64,000 nt of DNA from Ignavibacteriales bacterium. Lineage in GTDB: Bacteria; Bacteroidota; Ignavibacteria; Ignavibacteriales; Melioribacteraceae. Shown one piece after another: positions 53,802 to 63,808 of this stretch. The notes beneath the pieces were generated by a model. The model searched no databases, was not told the DNA's origin, and saw only the letters and a program-made list of their open reading frames with translations. Location: positions 212,473-276,472 of the forward strand of contig JAIOYW010000004.1 in assembly GCA_021740915.1 (NCBI GenBank). The letters run 5' to 3'. Within the stretch, counting starts at the first letter, position 1; the number at the start of each line of letters is the position of its first letter. A program made the position numbers and the translations under genes.

Positions 53802-53809
53802 CAAAGTTA
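53802..53809 (-). promoter_or_regulatory. Possible TAnnTTTG promoter element for the beta-barrel gene
   Basis: TAACTTTG on the minus strand lies 37 bases before the ATG at 53764, the same distance as in the propeller gene. No TTG at the -33 spacing was seen, so support is partial. Confidence 0.35.
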
Positions 53810-54103
53810 GGCAGGGGTATTTCATGCTGAAAATAAACGATACTGATTGTGGTTTTATAATTGCTGAAAGTGCATTTTAAGGGGTTGAATGTGAGTAGGG
53901 TTTTTAGGCTTTAGTATATAATAGAAATTTCCTGTAGTAGTTCATTAGAATTTATTATAAAGATTTCTGGTGCAATTTACCAATGATGCATCTGTTTAAT
54001 ATTAATATTTCGGAAGAGATTGTATGTCATACAAAATGAATAGAAAAACCATTGATAGCAAACAAACTTCATGGACAGTATAAACTTCCTCACTCCAATT
54101 CCG

Positions 54104-54111
54104 TAATTTTG
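54104..54111 (+). promoter_or_regulatory. Possible TAnnTTTG promoter element for the BatA-like gene
   Basis: TAATTTTG lies 30 bases before the ATG at 54142 and matches the Bacteroidetes -7 element. The -33 part is not clear. Confidence 0.35.
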
Positions 54112-54141
54112 TATATTGTATTTCCATTAAAACAGGCGCGA

Positions 54142-56214
54142 ATGATTTTCTTAAATCCGGCGGTACTTCTTGGGCTTTTTGCAGCATCCATACCCCTGTT
54201 AATACATCTGCTTAATCTCAGAAAATTAAAGAAAGTGGAATTCAGTACACTCGCTTTCCTTAAAGAAATCCAAAAGTCAAAGATCAGAAAGGTTTGTATT
54301 AAACAGTGGCTGCTGCTTATTATCCGGACTTTGATAATTATTTTTCTTGTGCTTGCTTTTGCCAGGCCGACTCTCAGATCAACACTTTTCGGTGGTTTAT
54401 CTTCAACTGCAAAAACAACTGCATTAATTATTATTGATAACTCTGTTTCAATGTCAGCTATCACTCCCCATGGCTCATTATTCAACCTCGCCAAAAAATC
54501 TGCCCGAGAAGTAATAAAAGGATTAAGTGAAGGAGATGAAATTATAATGTTGCCGACTTCACACCTGAATGAGCAGATATTTACGACGAGTGATTTCAGC
54601 GCTGCTGAGAAATATATTGACGAATTGGCCTTTTCGGGTTACACGGGAGATATGGCTGCTTTGCTTATTGAATCGGCAGATCTATTAAGTAAATCAAATA
54701 ATTTCAATAAAGAACTTTACATATTTTCTGACTTCAACAGTATCCTGCCATTGGAAAAAGACAGCATTATTTCAGATTTACAGAATGAAGGGGCAAATCT
54801 GCATGTTTATGCCTCAAAACTTGGGACAGACCAGATTAATAATATTGCAATTACAAAATTCGAACTTAACAGCGCTATAACTGCCGTAAATAAATCCCTG
54901 AGCTTCAGTGTGGAAATCACAAACCGGGGCGGTACAATCTCTGAAGGGAATGTTCTGAATCTGCTTATTAACGGAGAACGCAAAGCCCGTAAAAGTTTTG
55001 ATCTGCAGCCCGGTGAATCGGTTAACACTTCGCTCGAAACCAACATTGATGAATCCGGATTATATCGGATTGTTGCCAATATTGATGACGATGATATTCA
55101 AGCTGATAATTCAGCATATCTCCTTGTGAATATTCCCGAAAAAATCCGTGCATACATCTGGGATACAAATAACCGAGACGGCTTTTTTATTCAGGCAGCT
55201 TTAAACCTGAAGGACCTTAACAATCTGGAGATTAAATCGGGAATCCTTGCACCTGCCAATTTGAATGAACTGGATGTTCTGATTATTATCGGCTCACCCG
55301 ATCTTAGCCGGACTTCAGGGTTAAGGGAGTGGATCGCAGCAGGAAATGGCTTAATTCTAATGCCCGGCTCAGTTACAGATGCAGGTTCTTTCCTTAATTC
55401 TTTAAAGTTTCTGGATATAAATGCTGAGGTAAAAAATTTAGTGATGTCCGGAAATTCAGGCACATTTTCTTTCAGAGACCCCGATTCAGAAAACCCACTT
55501 TTACGGGATATTTTTGAAGGCGGCAGCCTGAAACTTGATGCACCGCGAATAATTCAATACTTCCCGATCGCACCTGATAAATCAGCGAAAAAGATAATTG
55601 AACTCACCGACGGTTCAGCATTTATGGCTGAATCCGGCATAGGACTGGGAAAAGTAATTTATTTCTCGCTTGCACCGCTGACCACCTGGAGCGATTTTCC
55701 ACTCAAAGCCTTTTTTGCACCGCTCATAAACCGGAGTGTGCTTTATTTATCCACGATGGAACAGCCGGCTTCGATCATTGCCGGGGAGAACATACCTGTT
55801 GATATTTCGAGGATACCTTCACCATTGCTGAATATTAAATCACCAGCAATCGGCGAAACCGCACTGAATACAGATACGCTATCTGGTAATAAGTACATGA
55901 TGTTTGAAAATACACGTGAACCAGGTTTTTACTCAATGACTTCAATTGATAAATCTATTGCAGATTTCAGCGTCAACCTCAATCCTGCTGAGAGCATCAT
56001 AAGAGAAAACAATGAACGATCAATTAAAGAATATATCAGTATTCAGGGAATTCCTGAAGAAGTAATAACATACTCTGAAAACGATAATTTTAGCGCTGCT
56101 GTCAATCAAAGCAGATTTGGGACTGAGTTATGGAAAATTATGCTCATTATCGCTCTTTTACTTATAATGGCTGAGATGCTCCTTTCAAGAAGCACCAAAA
56201 ACGAAATAACATGA
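54142..56214 (+). CDS. BatA-domain/VWA membrane protein
   Basis: The reading frame opens at 54052, but the BatA family N-terminus MIFLNPAVLLGLFAASIPLL starts at 54142, which is chosen (690 residues). Two N-terminal helices (1-19, 54-72) flank HLLNLRKLKKVEFSTLAFL, diagnostic of the BatA/aerotolerance N-terminal domain. A von Willebrand A domain follows with a MIDAS-like DNSVSMS (Asp-x-Ser-x-Ser). Later parts include a CARDB-like beta domain and a glutamine-amidotransferase-like region (LDVLIIIGSPDLSRTSGLRE). A last helix lies at the C-terminus (WKIMLIIALLLIMAEMLLS). Family members are thought to act in envelope stress tolerance, often with MoxR; no MoxR or DUF58 gene is here. It is 17 bases before hflX. 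Confidence 0.87.
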   Translation: MIFLNPAVLLGLFAASIPLLIHLLNLRKLKKVEFSTLAFLKEIQKSKIRKVCIKQWLLLIIRTLIIIFLVLAFARPTLRSTLFGGLSSTAKTTALIIIDNSVSMSAITPHGSLFNLAKKSAREVIKGLSEGDEIIMLPTSHLNEQIFTTSDFSAAEKYIDELAFSGYTGDMAALLIESADLLSKSNNFNKELYIFSDFNSILPLEKDSIISDLQNEGANLHVYASKLGTDQINNIAITKFELNSAITAVNKSLSFSVEITNRGGTISEGNVLNLLINGERKARKSFDLQPGESVNTSLETNIDESGLYRIVANIDDDDIQADNSAYLLVNIPEKIRAYIWDTNNRDGFFIQAALNLKDLNNLEIKSGILAPANLNELDVLIIIGSPDLSRTSGLREWIAAGNGLILMPGSVTDAGSFLNSLKFLDINAEVKNLVMSGNSGTFSFRDPDSENPLLRDIFEGGSLKLDAPRIIQYFPIAPDKSAKKIIELTDGSAFMAESGIGLGKVIYFSLAPLTTWSDFPLKAFFAPLINRSVLYLSTMEQPASIIAGENIPVDISRIPSPLLNIKSPAIGETALNTDTLSGNKYMMFENTREPGFYSMTSIDKSIADFSVNLNPAESIIRENNERSIKEYISIQGIPEEVITYSENDNFSAAVNQSRFGTELWKIMLIIALLLIMAEMLLSRSTKNEIT

Positions 56215-56231
56215 GATACTAAAACAGATTT

Positions 56232-57497
56232 ATGCTGGATATAATTAATTCGAATAATGAAAAAGCCATTCTCGTGGCTGTAAAAACTCCTGTAAACTCC
56301 AGAGAGAGGCTTGAAGAACAGCTTTCCGAACTCCGGCTTTTAGCGAAAACGGCAGGAGCCGAAATAAGCGAGGTTATTACGCAGGACAGGATAAGACCTG
56401 ATACCGCTTATTTTGTGGGAAAAGGAAAAGCTTCCGAACTAGCTGAGATAGCAGAAGATACAGGTTCAGACCTCATAATTTTTGATGATGACCTGTCCCC
56501 GACGCAGGTAAGAAATCTCGAACGGGTTATTAACCGGAAAATTCTGGACCGCAGCGGGCTTATACTTGACATTTTTGCAGCACATGCAAGGACAAGTGAA
56601 GCTAAAACACAGGTGGAACTTGCCCAGCTTGAATACATGCTCCCCCGGCTGACAAGAGCATGGACACATCTTTCAAAGCAATATGGCGGTATTGGAACCA
56701 AAGGTCCCGGTGAAACTCAGATCGAAACAGACAGACGGATAATCCGGCGAAGAATCGCTCTTCTGAAAGAAAAACTCAGAAAGATTGAATCTTTGGAAGA
56801 AGTGAAAAGTGCAAGACGAAAGGACTTTTTCACTGTTTCACTTGTAGGTTATACGAATGCGGGAAAATCCACCCTGCTGAATAAACTTACAAACGCAGGA
56901 GTACTTGCCGAGGACAAACTTTTCGCAACTTTGGATTCCACAACACGAAGCCTTGAAATCAGTGACTCAGTGAAAATACTTCTCAGTGATACTGTCGGAT
57001 TCATACGTAAACTCCCGCATCATCTTATCGCATCTTTCCATAGCACTTTGAAAGTAGCGAGGGATGCAGATGTAATTCTTCATGTAATTGATATTTCACA
57101 CCCGTTTTTCGAAGATCATATAAAAGTTGTGAATGACACTCTTGAACAGCTTGGGCTCCTTAAAAAACGCCAACTAATGATATTCAATAAAATTGATAAT
57201 ATTTCCGGAAGGACGGCAATTGAATATGTATCCTCCCAATTCCCCGGTTCAGTAATTATATCTGCTGAGAGAGGAATGAATATTGCAATGCTGATACAAA
57301 AGCTCGAAGAAATGTTCGAAAAGCAGTTCGTTGAGAAAAAAATACGGTTTTCGGCTTCTTCCTCAGGGCAGATAGCAAAACTGAGAGCCTTTGCGGAGAT
57401 ACTTGATACCAAATATGATTATGAGTATGTTGATGTAACTCTCAAAGTCGAAAAAAAACATCTTAAAAGAATTGAGAACATGCTAAATGAAAAATGA
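56232..57497 (+). CDS. hflX: Ribosome-associated GTPase HflX
   Basis: HflX splits stalled ribosomes, especially after heat stress. The 421-residue protein has the N-terminal HflX domain (DTAYFVGKGKASELAEIA, FDDDLSPTQVRNLER, RSGLILDIFAAHARTSEAK), the linker KQYGGIGTKGPGETQIETDR, and a GTPase domain with Walker A SLVGYTNAGKSTLLN, DTVGFIRKLPHHL (G3), NKIDN (G4), and SAERG (G5). Length is normal. Its 3' end overlaps hutH by 11 bases. Confidence 0.96.
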   Translation: MLDIINSNNEKAILVAVKTPVNSRERLEEQLSELRLLAKTAGAEISEVITQDRIRPDTAYFVGKGKASELAEIAEDTGSDLIIFDDDLSPTQVRNLERVINRKILDRSGLILDIFAAHARTSEAKTQVELAQLEYMLPRLTRAWTHLSKQYGGIGTKGPGETQIETDRRIIRRRIALLKEKLRKIESLEEVKSARRKDFFTVSLVGYTNAGKSTLLNKLTNAGVLAEDKLFATLDSTTRSLEISDSVKILLSDTVGFIRKLPHHLIASFHSTLKVARDADVILHVIDISHPFFEDHIKVVNDTLEQLGLLKKRQLMIFNKIDNISGRTAIEYVSSQFPGSVIISAERGMNIAMLIQKLEEMFEKQFVEKKIRFSASSSGQIAKLRAFAEILDTKYDYEYVDVTLKVEKKHLKRIENMLNEK

Positions 57498-59052
57498 AAC
57501 TATTATCATTAATGGAAAGAATCTGACGATCGAACTCGTTTCATTATACCTGAAAAACAAACTTAAAATTAAAATTGACCCCGGCGCTGAGGAAAAAGTA
57601 AATAAATGCCGTAACCTGATTGAAAACTGGATCGCGGAAGATAGAATTATTTACGGAGTTACAACCGGTTTCGGAGAATTTGCCAATGTGAAGATCTCTT
57701 CCCACGATAATTATAAATTACAGGAGAACCTTATTATCAGCCACTCTGCAGGCGTTGGAGATCCCCTACCTCCTGAAGTTGTAAGAGTTATGATGCTGCT
57801 CAGGATAAACGCTCTTGCCGGAGGCAATTCCGGTATAATGCTGGAGACGCTTGAGAAACTGGCTGCAATGGCAAATAATAACATAATCCCTGTCATACCT
57901 TCGCAGGGTTCTGTCGGTTCATCCGGCGATCTTGCTCCTCTTTCTCACCTTGCACTTGCGCTCATCGGGAAGGGCAGAGTCAAAGTAACCAAAACAAATA
58001 ACTATGAAGATTTTATCAGAGCAGAGACAAGGGATTCAGGCGAAGTATTAAACGAATATGGCATTGAACCCGTAAAACTTGCCGCCAAGGAAGGGCTTGC
58101 CCTGATCAATGGTACGCAGATGATGACCGCCTTCGCTGCAATCATTGCCGGAAAAGCTGCTCAGCTCGTTAAAATCGCTGATATAGCCGCTTCAATGAGC
58201 CACGAGGCGTTAAGAGCTTCGGATCGACCTTTCGACAGCAGAATACAAAATCTAAGACCCTATCCGGGACAGAAGGAAGCCGCTGCAAATGTGCTTAAAC
58301 TAATTAAAAATAGTGAGATCAGGCGCTCCCACCTCACAAACGATCCCCGGGTGCAGGATTCCTATTCTATCCGCTGTATCCCCCAGATTCACGGCGCAGT
58401 TAGAAATGCCTTGAGGCATGTTCGAGAGATGGTAAGCATTGAGATCAATTCAGTAAACGATAACCCGCTGATATTTCCCGAAGATGAAACTTTCCTTGAG
58501 GGCGGGAATTTCCATGGCGAACCGGTGGCATTAGTTATGGATTACCTTGGGATTGCAATCAGCGAACTGGCAAGCGTCTCCGAAAGAAGAACAGAGAGAA
58601 TGCTGAACGGCTCCCTGAGTATGCTGCCCCGTTTTCTCACAAAAAACGGCGGTCTGAATTCGGGTTTTATGATCGCTCAATATACTTCAGCCGCTCTTGT
58701 TTCAGAAAATAAAGTCCTCGCTCACCCCGCTTCGGTTGATTCTATTCCTACTTCAGCCAACCAGGAAGATCATAATTCGATGGGTTCTATTGCTGCAAGA
58801 AAATGCTATTCCATATTGAAAAATGTGCAGCGTGTGCTCGCAATTGAATTGCTCGCAGCAGCGCAGGGAATCGAATTCCTTAAACCACTTTCCTGCGGTG
58901 ATGGCACAAGTGCGGCATATAACTTTATCAGAAATCATATCAAACCGCTTGAGGACGACAGGATAATTCACAAAGATATAGACATGATGTACAATCTTGT
59001 GGATGACGGGACACTTTTAGAGGCAGTAGAGAATGCAGTTAAGCTTGAATAA
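57487..59052 (+). CDS. hutH: Histidine ammonia-lyase
   Basis: HutH deaminates L-histidine to urocanate. The 521-residue protein has Tyr56 in IYGVTTGFGEFANV, the substrate-selecting Ser-His in LQENLIISHSAGVGDPL (histidine rather than tyrosine lyase), and the MIO cofactor region GSVGSSGDLAPLSHL at 141-155. The triad that cyclises is Ala-Ser-Gly in the model enzymes; here it is Ser145-Ser146-Gly147. NDPRVQDSYSIRCIPQIHGA and EGGNFHGEPVA are also typical. No other hut gene is near, and its start lies inside hflX, so it is expressed with a stress GTPase rather than a histidine operon. Confidence 0.93.
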   Translation: MKNETIIINGKNLTIELVSLYLKNKLKIKIDPGAEEKVNKCRNLIENWIAEDRIIYGVTTGFGEFANVKISSHDNYKLQENLIISHSAGVGDPLPPEVVRVMMLLRINALAGGNSGIMLETLEKLAAMANNNIIPVIPSQGSVGSSGDLAPLSHLALALIGKGRVKVTKTNNYEDFIRAETRDSGEVLNEYGIEPVKLAAKEGLALINGTQMMTAFAAIIAGKAAQLVKIADIAASMSHEALRASDRPFDSRIQNLRPYPGQKEAAANVLKLIKNSEIRRSHLTNDPRVQDSYSIRCIPQIHGAVRNALRHVREMVSIEINSVNDNPLIFPEDETFLEGGNFHGEPVALVMDYLGIAISELASVSERRTERMLNGSLSMLPRFLTKNGGLNSGFMIAQYTSAALVSENKVLAHPASVDSIPTSANQEDHNSMGSIAARKCYSILKNVQRVLAIELLAAAQGIEFLKPLSCGDGTSAAYNFIRNHIKPLEDDRIIHKDIDMMYNLVDDGTLLEAVENAVKLE

Positions 59053-59264
59053 CATTTTTATGGAAGGATCGGCATAACAACGAGAAAGAAGGGTTCTCAG
59101 GTATTCTGTAAAAAAATCAGCGGAAATACGTTAATTCATAATAATATTTTCCCAAAGCAGAACTGGTTTAACCTATTTCAGAGAAGTCGTATTGTAAGTA
59201 GTAATAAATCAAATTCCGAATTTCATTTTGGAATTTTTGCTTATTTTTATTCAATATATCCACA

Positions 59265-62200
59265 ATGTTTTTAATAGTGCAAATCATAAAACACCATAAA
59301 ACAAAACTTATTTCCGTATGCCTGATTCTTCTGACCGGAATAATTTATCCCCAGATAATAGAACGTGGTTTCGGATATAGATCAATTCTTTATCTGCATC
59401 ATGCCGGGCCGGACTATAACAATGACGGGTTTGGCGATCTCGGGCACGAGAAAGTATTTGGTGAAAAAGCCTACCCTCCTTCCGCCAGCATTTTTTCGAA
59501 GCTATATTCCGTGCCTAAAATACCTGGAGAACTCGTTTACTCCTATTCTTCAGGAGATTTTGACGGCGATGGAATGGACGACTATCTTTTCACTTATGCT
59601 GATACTGCCAGGAAAGAAACCCGCATTTCCCTGCATGACGGTAATGACGGCAGGATTTTCGGAGAAAGGTTTGAACTCTCCGCTCCTATGATATTAAAAA
59701 CAGCAGGTTCAGGTGATCTTTTCCCCGATGGAAGATCGGAATTTGTTTTATTTACGCCGGGATCGACGACTGAAAATGGTAAAATCTTTGTGCTCGATTA
59801 TGTAAAAGGACTTATCGAAGCGCCGCTGCCAAAATACAATCTTTCCGATATTATCACCGACTGCAGGATATCATATTCGGGAAGCAATCCTGTACTTTAC
59901 TGTCTGTTCAATAAACCGATCTCATCCGATGGACGGCTTTACGACCTTCTTGAGTTTGATCCTGTGACTCTCGTTTTTTTTCCGGTGGCTGAGAATATAT
60001 CTTCTTCGACACACCTTGAAATAGGCAATATACCTGCTGACAAAAATTCCCCGGACATAATAGCGCTTTCCGGGAGGGAAAAACCAGGCGGGGCGATTCA
60101 GGAAATCATAAGCATTTCACGCGGCGATGGAGAAATAATTAAATCGCGGATATCTGCTGGTTCAGCTACTAAATTGAATTCTGAAATAAGTTCTGGAATC
60201 ATATCTTTGGGCGAAAATCCAGCTTATCTATTTTCAGTCAAAGACAGCACGAATAAAAAGAAGGCTTCGATTTTCAGTCTTGATCTGTTTTCCGGACGAT
60301 TGATAAAGATACGCACATTTGAAAATGCGGAGCAGGTCATTTTTTCTGATAATTATTTTGCTGCAATAATTAAAAGTGACAACACTGCGGAAATCTGGCA
60401 ACTCAACGGGCAGGAAATTATTAAGGAAAAGTCTTTTGCGGAAGTTTTACCCGAGGTGTTCAATAACATGGACCCTGTTATTGAATTTCAGTATTCCGAT
60501 CTGAACAATGACGGGATCAGAGAGCTTATTATTCTTGCGGATGATACAGATCAGGACACTGTGAAAGGTAATAATTCGATTGTACTCATTTACGATGGTG
60601 AAACCGGCAAGAATATTTTCAGATATTCTTCAAGGGAATCTGATGGAGAAGGCGCCGGATGCTATGGACTGATTCTCCTTAATAATAACATCGGTATCAA
60701 TGAAATATTTAACGCAGTTGACCTTGAAGCTGACCCCGGACTATATGAAGTCAAAAAACTTTACGAACGCGGACAAATTAATATGGCGTTCACAGCTTTG
60801 AAAGCATTTTTCCGTTTCCGTCCTGAACCGGCATTCTTAGATTCAACCGAATACTATTTTAATGCAAATTCCGGTGATATTCTTGCATCAAATATTATGA
60901 TGTATTCAACCGCGGCAGCAATGGAAGCCTCCCATACGGGCGAATTCGGCGGCTCTTATAATGACCCGGCAAGCGCAGGTCTTAGACTGGCACGACTTTA
61001 CAGAACTTTCCTCTACAGGCTCCATCGAAATAGCCCGCAAAATTATTCGGAAGAAACTTTCCGGCTTCATATTGCATCTGTGATCTCCCACATCAGGTGG
61101 TCACTTCATGAGAAAAACCACACTGCCGGCACAAACCACGGTGCACTATTCGAGATGAATCACCTTTTATACGTTGCGGCGGTTATGAATATTTTTAAGG
61201 ATAAAAATGCCGTCTGGGAACCGATAATCCATGAAAGACTCCTGAATCAGACAGAGCACGTTCTGCCCGATGGTGTGCATGATGAATTTTCCCTTGCTTA
61301 TGAATTTCTTATTGCGGATGAATTCAACAGGATTCTCAGGTTTTCAACTGTAAACAGCGATTTTATCAGCGTCCCGCAAAATATCCTGAGTAAACTCACC
61401 AAAACAATCGAGAATTCCTACCGCCATCTGCTATATTCAGTCAAACCGGTTTATAACAGACATGGATTTGCCGCCGGGGATCACTTTGCTGACCTTCCGG
61501 CAATCGGTGACAGCCGAAATTCATTTGTCGGCAGGTGGCTTGGAAAAATCTATCCTGTCACAGACAGGGCTTCAATACTTTTTGAACCTATTAAAAAAGG
61601 TTACACAAAATTTTGGAATGATAAGACACTGGCAGATAATCTCCTTTTTGCAGCACAACCACTCGTAAACCATAAGAAGTCTGTTCCTGAAAAAACCTCG
61701 ATTGTTTTTCCTGCCGCAAGGCATTTTATTTTCAGGAATAACTGGGCTAACAGAAAATATGGCACATATGACCAGAATGCAAGATATTGCTATTTCAAAG
61801 CGGGTGATATAGTCCCTCAGCCAGGTAAATACGAAGGATACTCAACTTCCTCGCGTCACAGCCATAGCGACCTGCTCAGTCTCGAAATCGCTGCATACAA
61901 CAAAAATTTGGTTGTTGATCCAGGCGGATATTTCAGCATCGCAAATACCACGGTTACAGAAAATTTTGATGATCAATTCTTCGAACAGGCATACGGATTT
62001 TTATCAGGGTTTAATGAATTCGATACTCCGCGTTATTATTTCAAGGGCAGCGGAACGCATAATACAGTATTTGTTAACAACAGGAATCAGGCAGAATACA
62101 TCAATGAGTATTTCTGGGGTGGTCTCGATCTTATCAATTCCAATCTTCTTTCTTATTACATATCCCCGGATATTGACTACGCCGGTTCCTCATACAGTCT

Positions 62201-63155
62201 TAATTCAGGACAATTCTACATACACAGCAGGGAGGTTTATTTTCCGAAACCAATAGAAAATCTGCAGGATGATTGTGATTACTGGATAATACACGACCGG
62301 ATCAAGTTCAGCGATGCCAATCCTGATAACATTGCTGAACAGAGGTGGATGATTTCAGCCGACCAGTCACTAAAACAGATAATCCCTGGAACGAACATAT
62401 TCAAAGGAGATAATTTTTACATTATTCCGCTTAAAACTGGAAATGTAAATCCATCAAGTGAGCTCATTGAATCTTATGTCTCGCCGAATGAAAACCTTAT
62501 CCGGACTCAACTGCTTAAAATTTCTGCGAGCGGAGCCGAGGAGATAAATATTATCAGCGTCATCCTCCCCTTCCCGGAATCAGACCCTGTCCCGGAATCA
62601 AGTATCAGCCTTCAGCTTGACCCCGGAAGCAGGCCCGAATCAGTTTTTGCCTTTAATTTTAATCTGGCATTTGATAAAGGCGGGAATAGTTATCTCGATA
62701 AAATTTCAATTTCATCTGAAAACCAGACGGAAGCAAATACTAATTCGATGAATAATCCGCAAAAAATTTCGGATAACTATAAGTTTATGATGGATCGTTT
62801 CAAAAACGGAAATTTTTTCAGGAGTTACAATATATCTCAGGAGGATATTCTGAGGGTTGAAACCAAATCAAATCCTGAAACTTTTACTTTATACCAGAAT
62901 TATCCAAATCCCTTCAATCCTGTAACTCACATAAAATTCAGTCTGGAAAAGACAGAAAGAGTTAGTCTGAGGATTTTTAATTTATTGGGCCAGGAAGTAA
63001 GGGAACTGCAGAATAGTGAACTCGCCCCCGGAAGTTATAAACTGTTCTTCGATGGCAATGATAATAATGGGAACAGACTGCCCTCCGGAGTTTATTTTTA
63101 TCGCCTCGGGACGGAGGATAAATCAGCAGTAAAAAAAATGCTGCTCCTGAAATAA
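59265..63155 (+). CDS. Giant secreted FG-GAP/heparinase II/III-like protein with type IX sorting domain
   Basis: This 1296-residue protein has a signal peptide (hydrophobic core about residues 15-29), an N-terminal region with FG-GAP/VCBS-type motifs (DYNNDGFGDLG, DFDGDGMDDYLFTY, DLNNDGIRELIIL), a central helical domain (about 500-800), and a heparinase II/III-like C-terminal beta domain with SRHSHSDLLSLEIAAYNKNL, VVDPGGYFSI, and GSGTHNTVFVNN. This is the layout of polysaccharide lyases such as alginate and heparin lyases. The final ~85 residues form a T9SS domain (LYQNYPNPFNPVTHIKFSLE and a KMLLLK end). It is likely exported to the surface to act on acidic polysaccharide. The substrate is unknown. 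Confidence 0.87.
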   Translation: MFLIVQIIKHHKTKLISVCLILLTGIIYPQIIERGFGYRSILYLHHAGPDYNNDGFGDLGHEKVFGEKAYPPSASIFSKLYSVPKIPGELVYSYSSGDFDGDGMDDYLFTYADTARKETRISLHDGNDGRIFGERFELSAPMILKTAGSGDLFPDGRSEFVLFTPGSTTENGKIFVLDYVKGLIEAPLPKYNLSDIITDCRISYSGSNPVLYCLFNKPISSDGRLYDLLEFDPVTLVFFPVAENISSSTHLEIGNIPADKNSPDIIALSGREKPGGAIQEIISISRGDGEIIKSRISAGSATKLNSEISSGIISLGENPAYLFSVKDSTNKKKASIFSLDLFSGRLIKIRTFENAEQVIFSDNYFAAIIKSDNTAEIWQLNGQEIIKEKSFAEVLPEVFNNMDPVIEFQYSDLNNDGIRELIILADDTDQDTVKGNNSIVLIYDGETGKNIFRYSSRESDGEGAGCYGLILLNNNIGINEIFNAVDLEADPGLYEVKKLYERGQINMAFTALKAFFRFRPEPAFLDSTEYYFNANSGDILASNIMMYSTAAAMEASHTGEFGGSYNDPASAGLRLARLYRTFLYRLHRNSPQNYSEETFRLHIASVISHIRWSLHEKNHTAGTNHGALFEMNHLLYVAAVMNIFKDKNAVWEPIIHERLLNQTEHVLPDGVHDEFSLAYEFLIADEFNRILRFSTVNSDFISVPQNILSKLTKTIENSYRHLLYSVKPVYNRHGFAAGDHFADLPAIGDSRNSFVGRWLGKIYPVTDRASILFEPIKKGYTKFWNDKTLADNLLFAAQPLVNHKKSVPEKTSIVFPAARHFIFRNNWANRKYGTYDQNARYCYFKAGDIVPQPGKYEGYSTSSRHSHSDLLSLEIAAYNKNLVVDPGGYFSIANTTVTENFDDQFFEQAYGFLSGFNEFDTPRYYFKGSGTHNTVFVNNRNQAEYINEYFWGGLDLINSNLLSYYISPDIDYAGSSYSLNSGQFYIHSREVYFPKPIENLQDDCDYWIIHDRIKFSDANPDNIAEQRWMISADQSLKQIIPGTNIFKGDNFYIIPLKTGNVNPSSELIESYVSPNENLIRTQLLKISASGAEEINIISVILPFPESDPVPESSISLQLDPGSRPESVFAFNFNLAFDKGGNSYLDKISISSENQTEANTNSMNNPQKISDNYKFMMDRFKNGNFFRSYNISQEDILRVETKSNPETFTLYQNYPNPFNPVTHIKFSLEKTERVSLRIFNLLGQEVRELQNSELAPGSYKLFFDGNDNNGNRLPSGVYFYRLGTEDKSAVKKMLLLK

Positions 63156-63571
63156 GAATTAGATTTCCTCCGTTTCAGCACAACAAAAATTAGTTTTTAC
63201 TACAATGTTCACAAATATTTCTTAAAGGACACAAAGGAAAAAATTCTGCCCCGCCACCCTGAAATGTTAGTTGCGAAATAAACCGCCACCAAAAATCAAA
63301 TTCGCCATTGATATTAATGCCTGAAATGAAATCCATGAAGCAGTTTTAGTTACTCGTTTAACTACGATTTGTCTCCAAAACCCCGCTCTGCTGATAAACA
63401 AGTACGTCCTGAGAATAAAGGTTAATACCAGATATGAAGATATCATTTTGTGACGAGAAGCAGAATAGAATTAATAATTCTGCAAATTGAACTCTGTGAG
63501 CGGAATATTAGTTATATTTGTCGTTGAGTTTATATATTATTCGTTCAAAAATTAAATAAACAGGAAATAAT
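63156..63571. other. Gene-free stretch before the small membrane protein
   Basis: No convincing coding frame was seen. It has a weak hairpin, GCAGAAT (63460-63466) with ATTCTGC (63477-63483), not followed by a T-run, and the TATATTTG element at 63513-63520. No terminator was found after the heparinase-like gene. Confidence 0.4.
63513..63520 (+). promoter_or_regulatory. Possible TAnnTTTG promoter element for the small membrane protein
   Basis: TATATTTG lies 51 bases before the TTG start at 63572. A TTG at 63487-63489 is 23 bases upstream, slightly more than the usual 19-21 spacing. Confidence 0.3.
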
Positions 63572-63754
63572 TTGAAATTTCTAGCCTGGGATCCTTCGAA
63601 AGGGGATTACCTGAATTCAGATCTTGATTACGCTGAATCATACAAAAAGATGAAACTTGCTCGTAAGATCAAAGGTATGGTGTATTCGGTTATCGGCATA
63701 CTTTTACTGCTTACAGCTCTCGTGTTCGCTCTCGGACACATCTCTCAAATGTAA
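63572..63754 (+). CDS. Small single-helix membrane protein of unknown function
   Basis: The 60-residue frame uses a TTG start, with AGGA at 63562-63565 six bases before it. It has a charged N-terminal half (MKFLAWDPSKGDYLNSDLDY, then a Lys-rich KKMKLARKIKG) and one hydrophobic helix at about 37-56. I do not recognise a family. The ribosome site, the promoter-like element and the sensible helix support a real gene, but length and start make it uncertain. Confidence 0.5.
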   Translation: MKFLAWDPSKGDYLNSDLDYAESYKKMKLARKIKGMVYSVIGILLLLTALVFALGHISQM

Positions 63755-63808
63755 ACATTGTTCAATCACTAATAACCTAAACATAATTTTCATTTTGTAA
63801 ATCCCGAA

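Larger units (their letters stand above)
53765..54141. other. Gene-free stretch between divergent envelope genes
   Basis: No coding frame with family resemblance was seen. The region separates the beta-barrel gene (minus) and the BatA-like gene (plus), and holds TAnnTTTG elements for both: CAAAGTTA on the plus strand at 53802-53809 (TAACTTTG on minus) and TAATTTTG at 54104-54111. No other strong repeat or hairpin was recognised. Confidence 0.5.
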
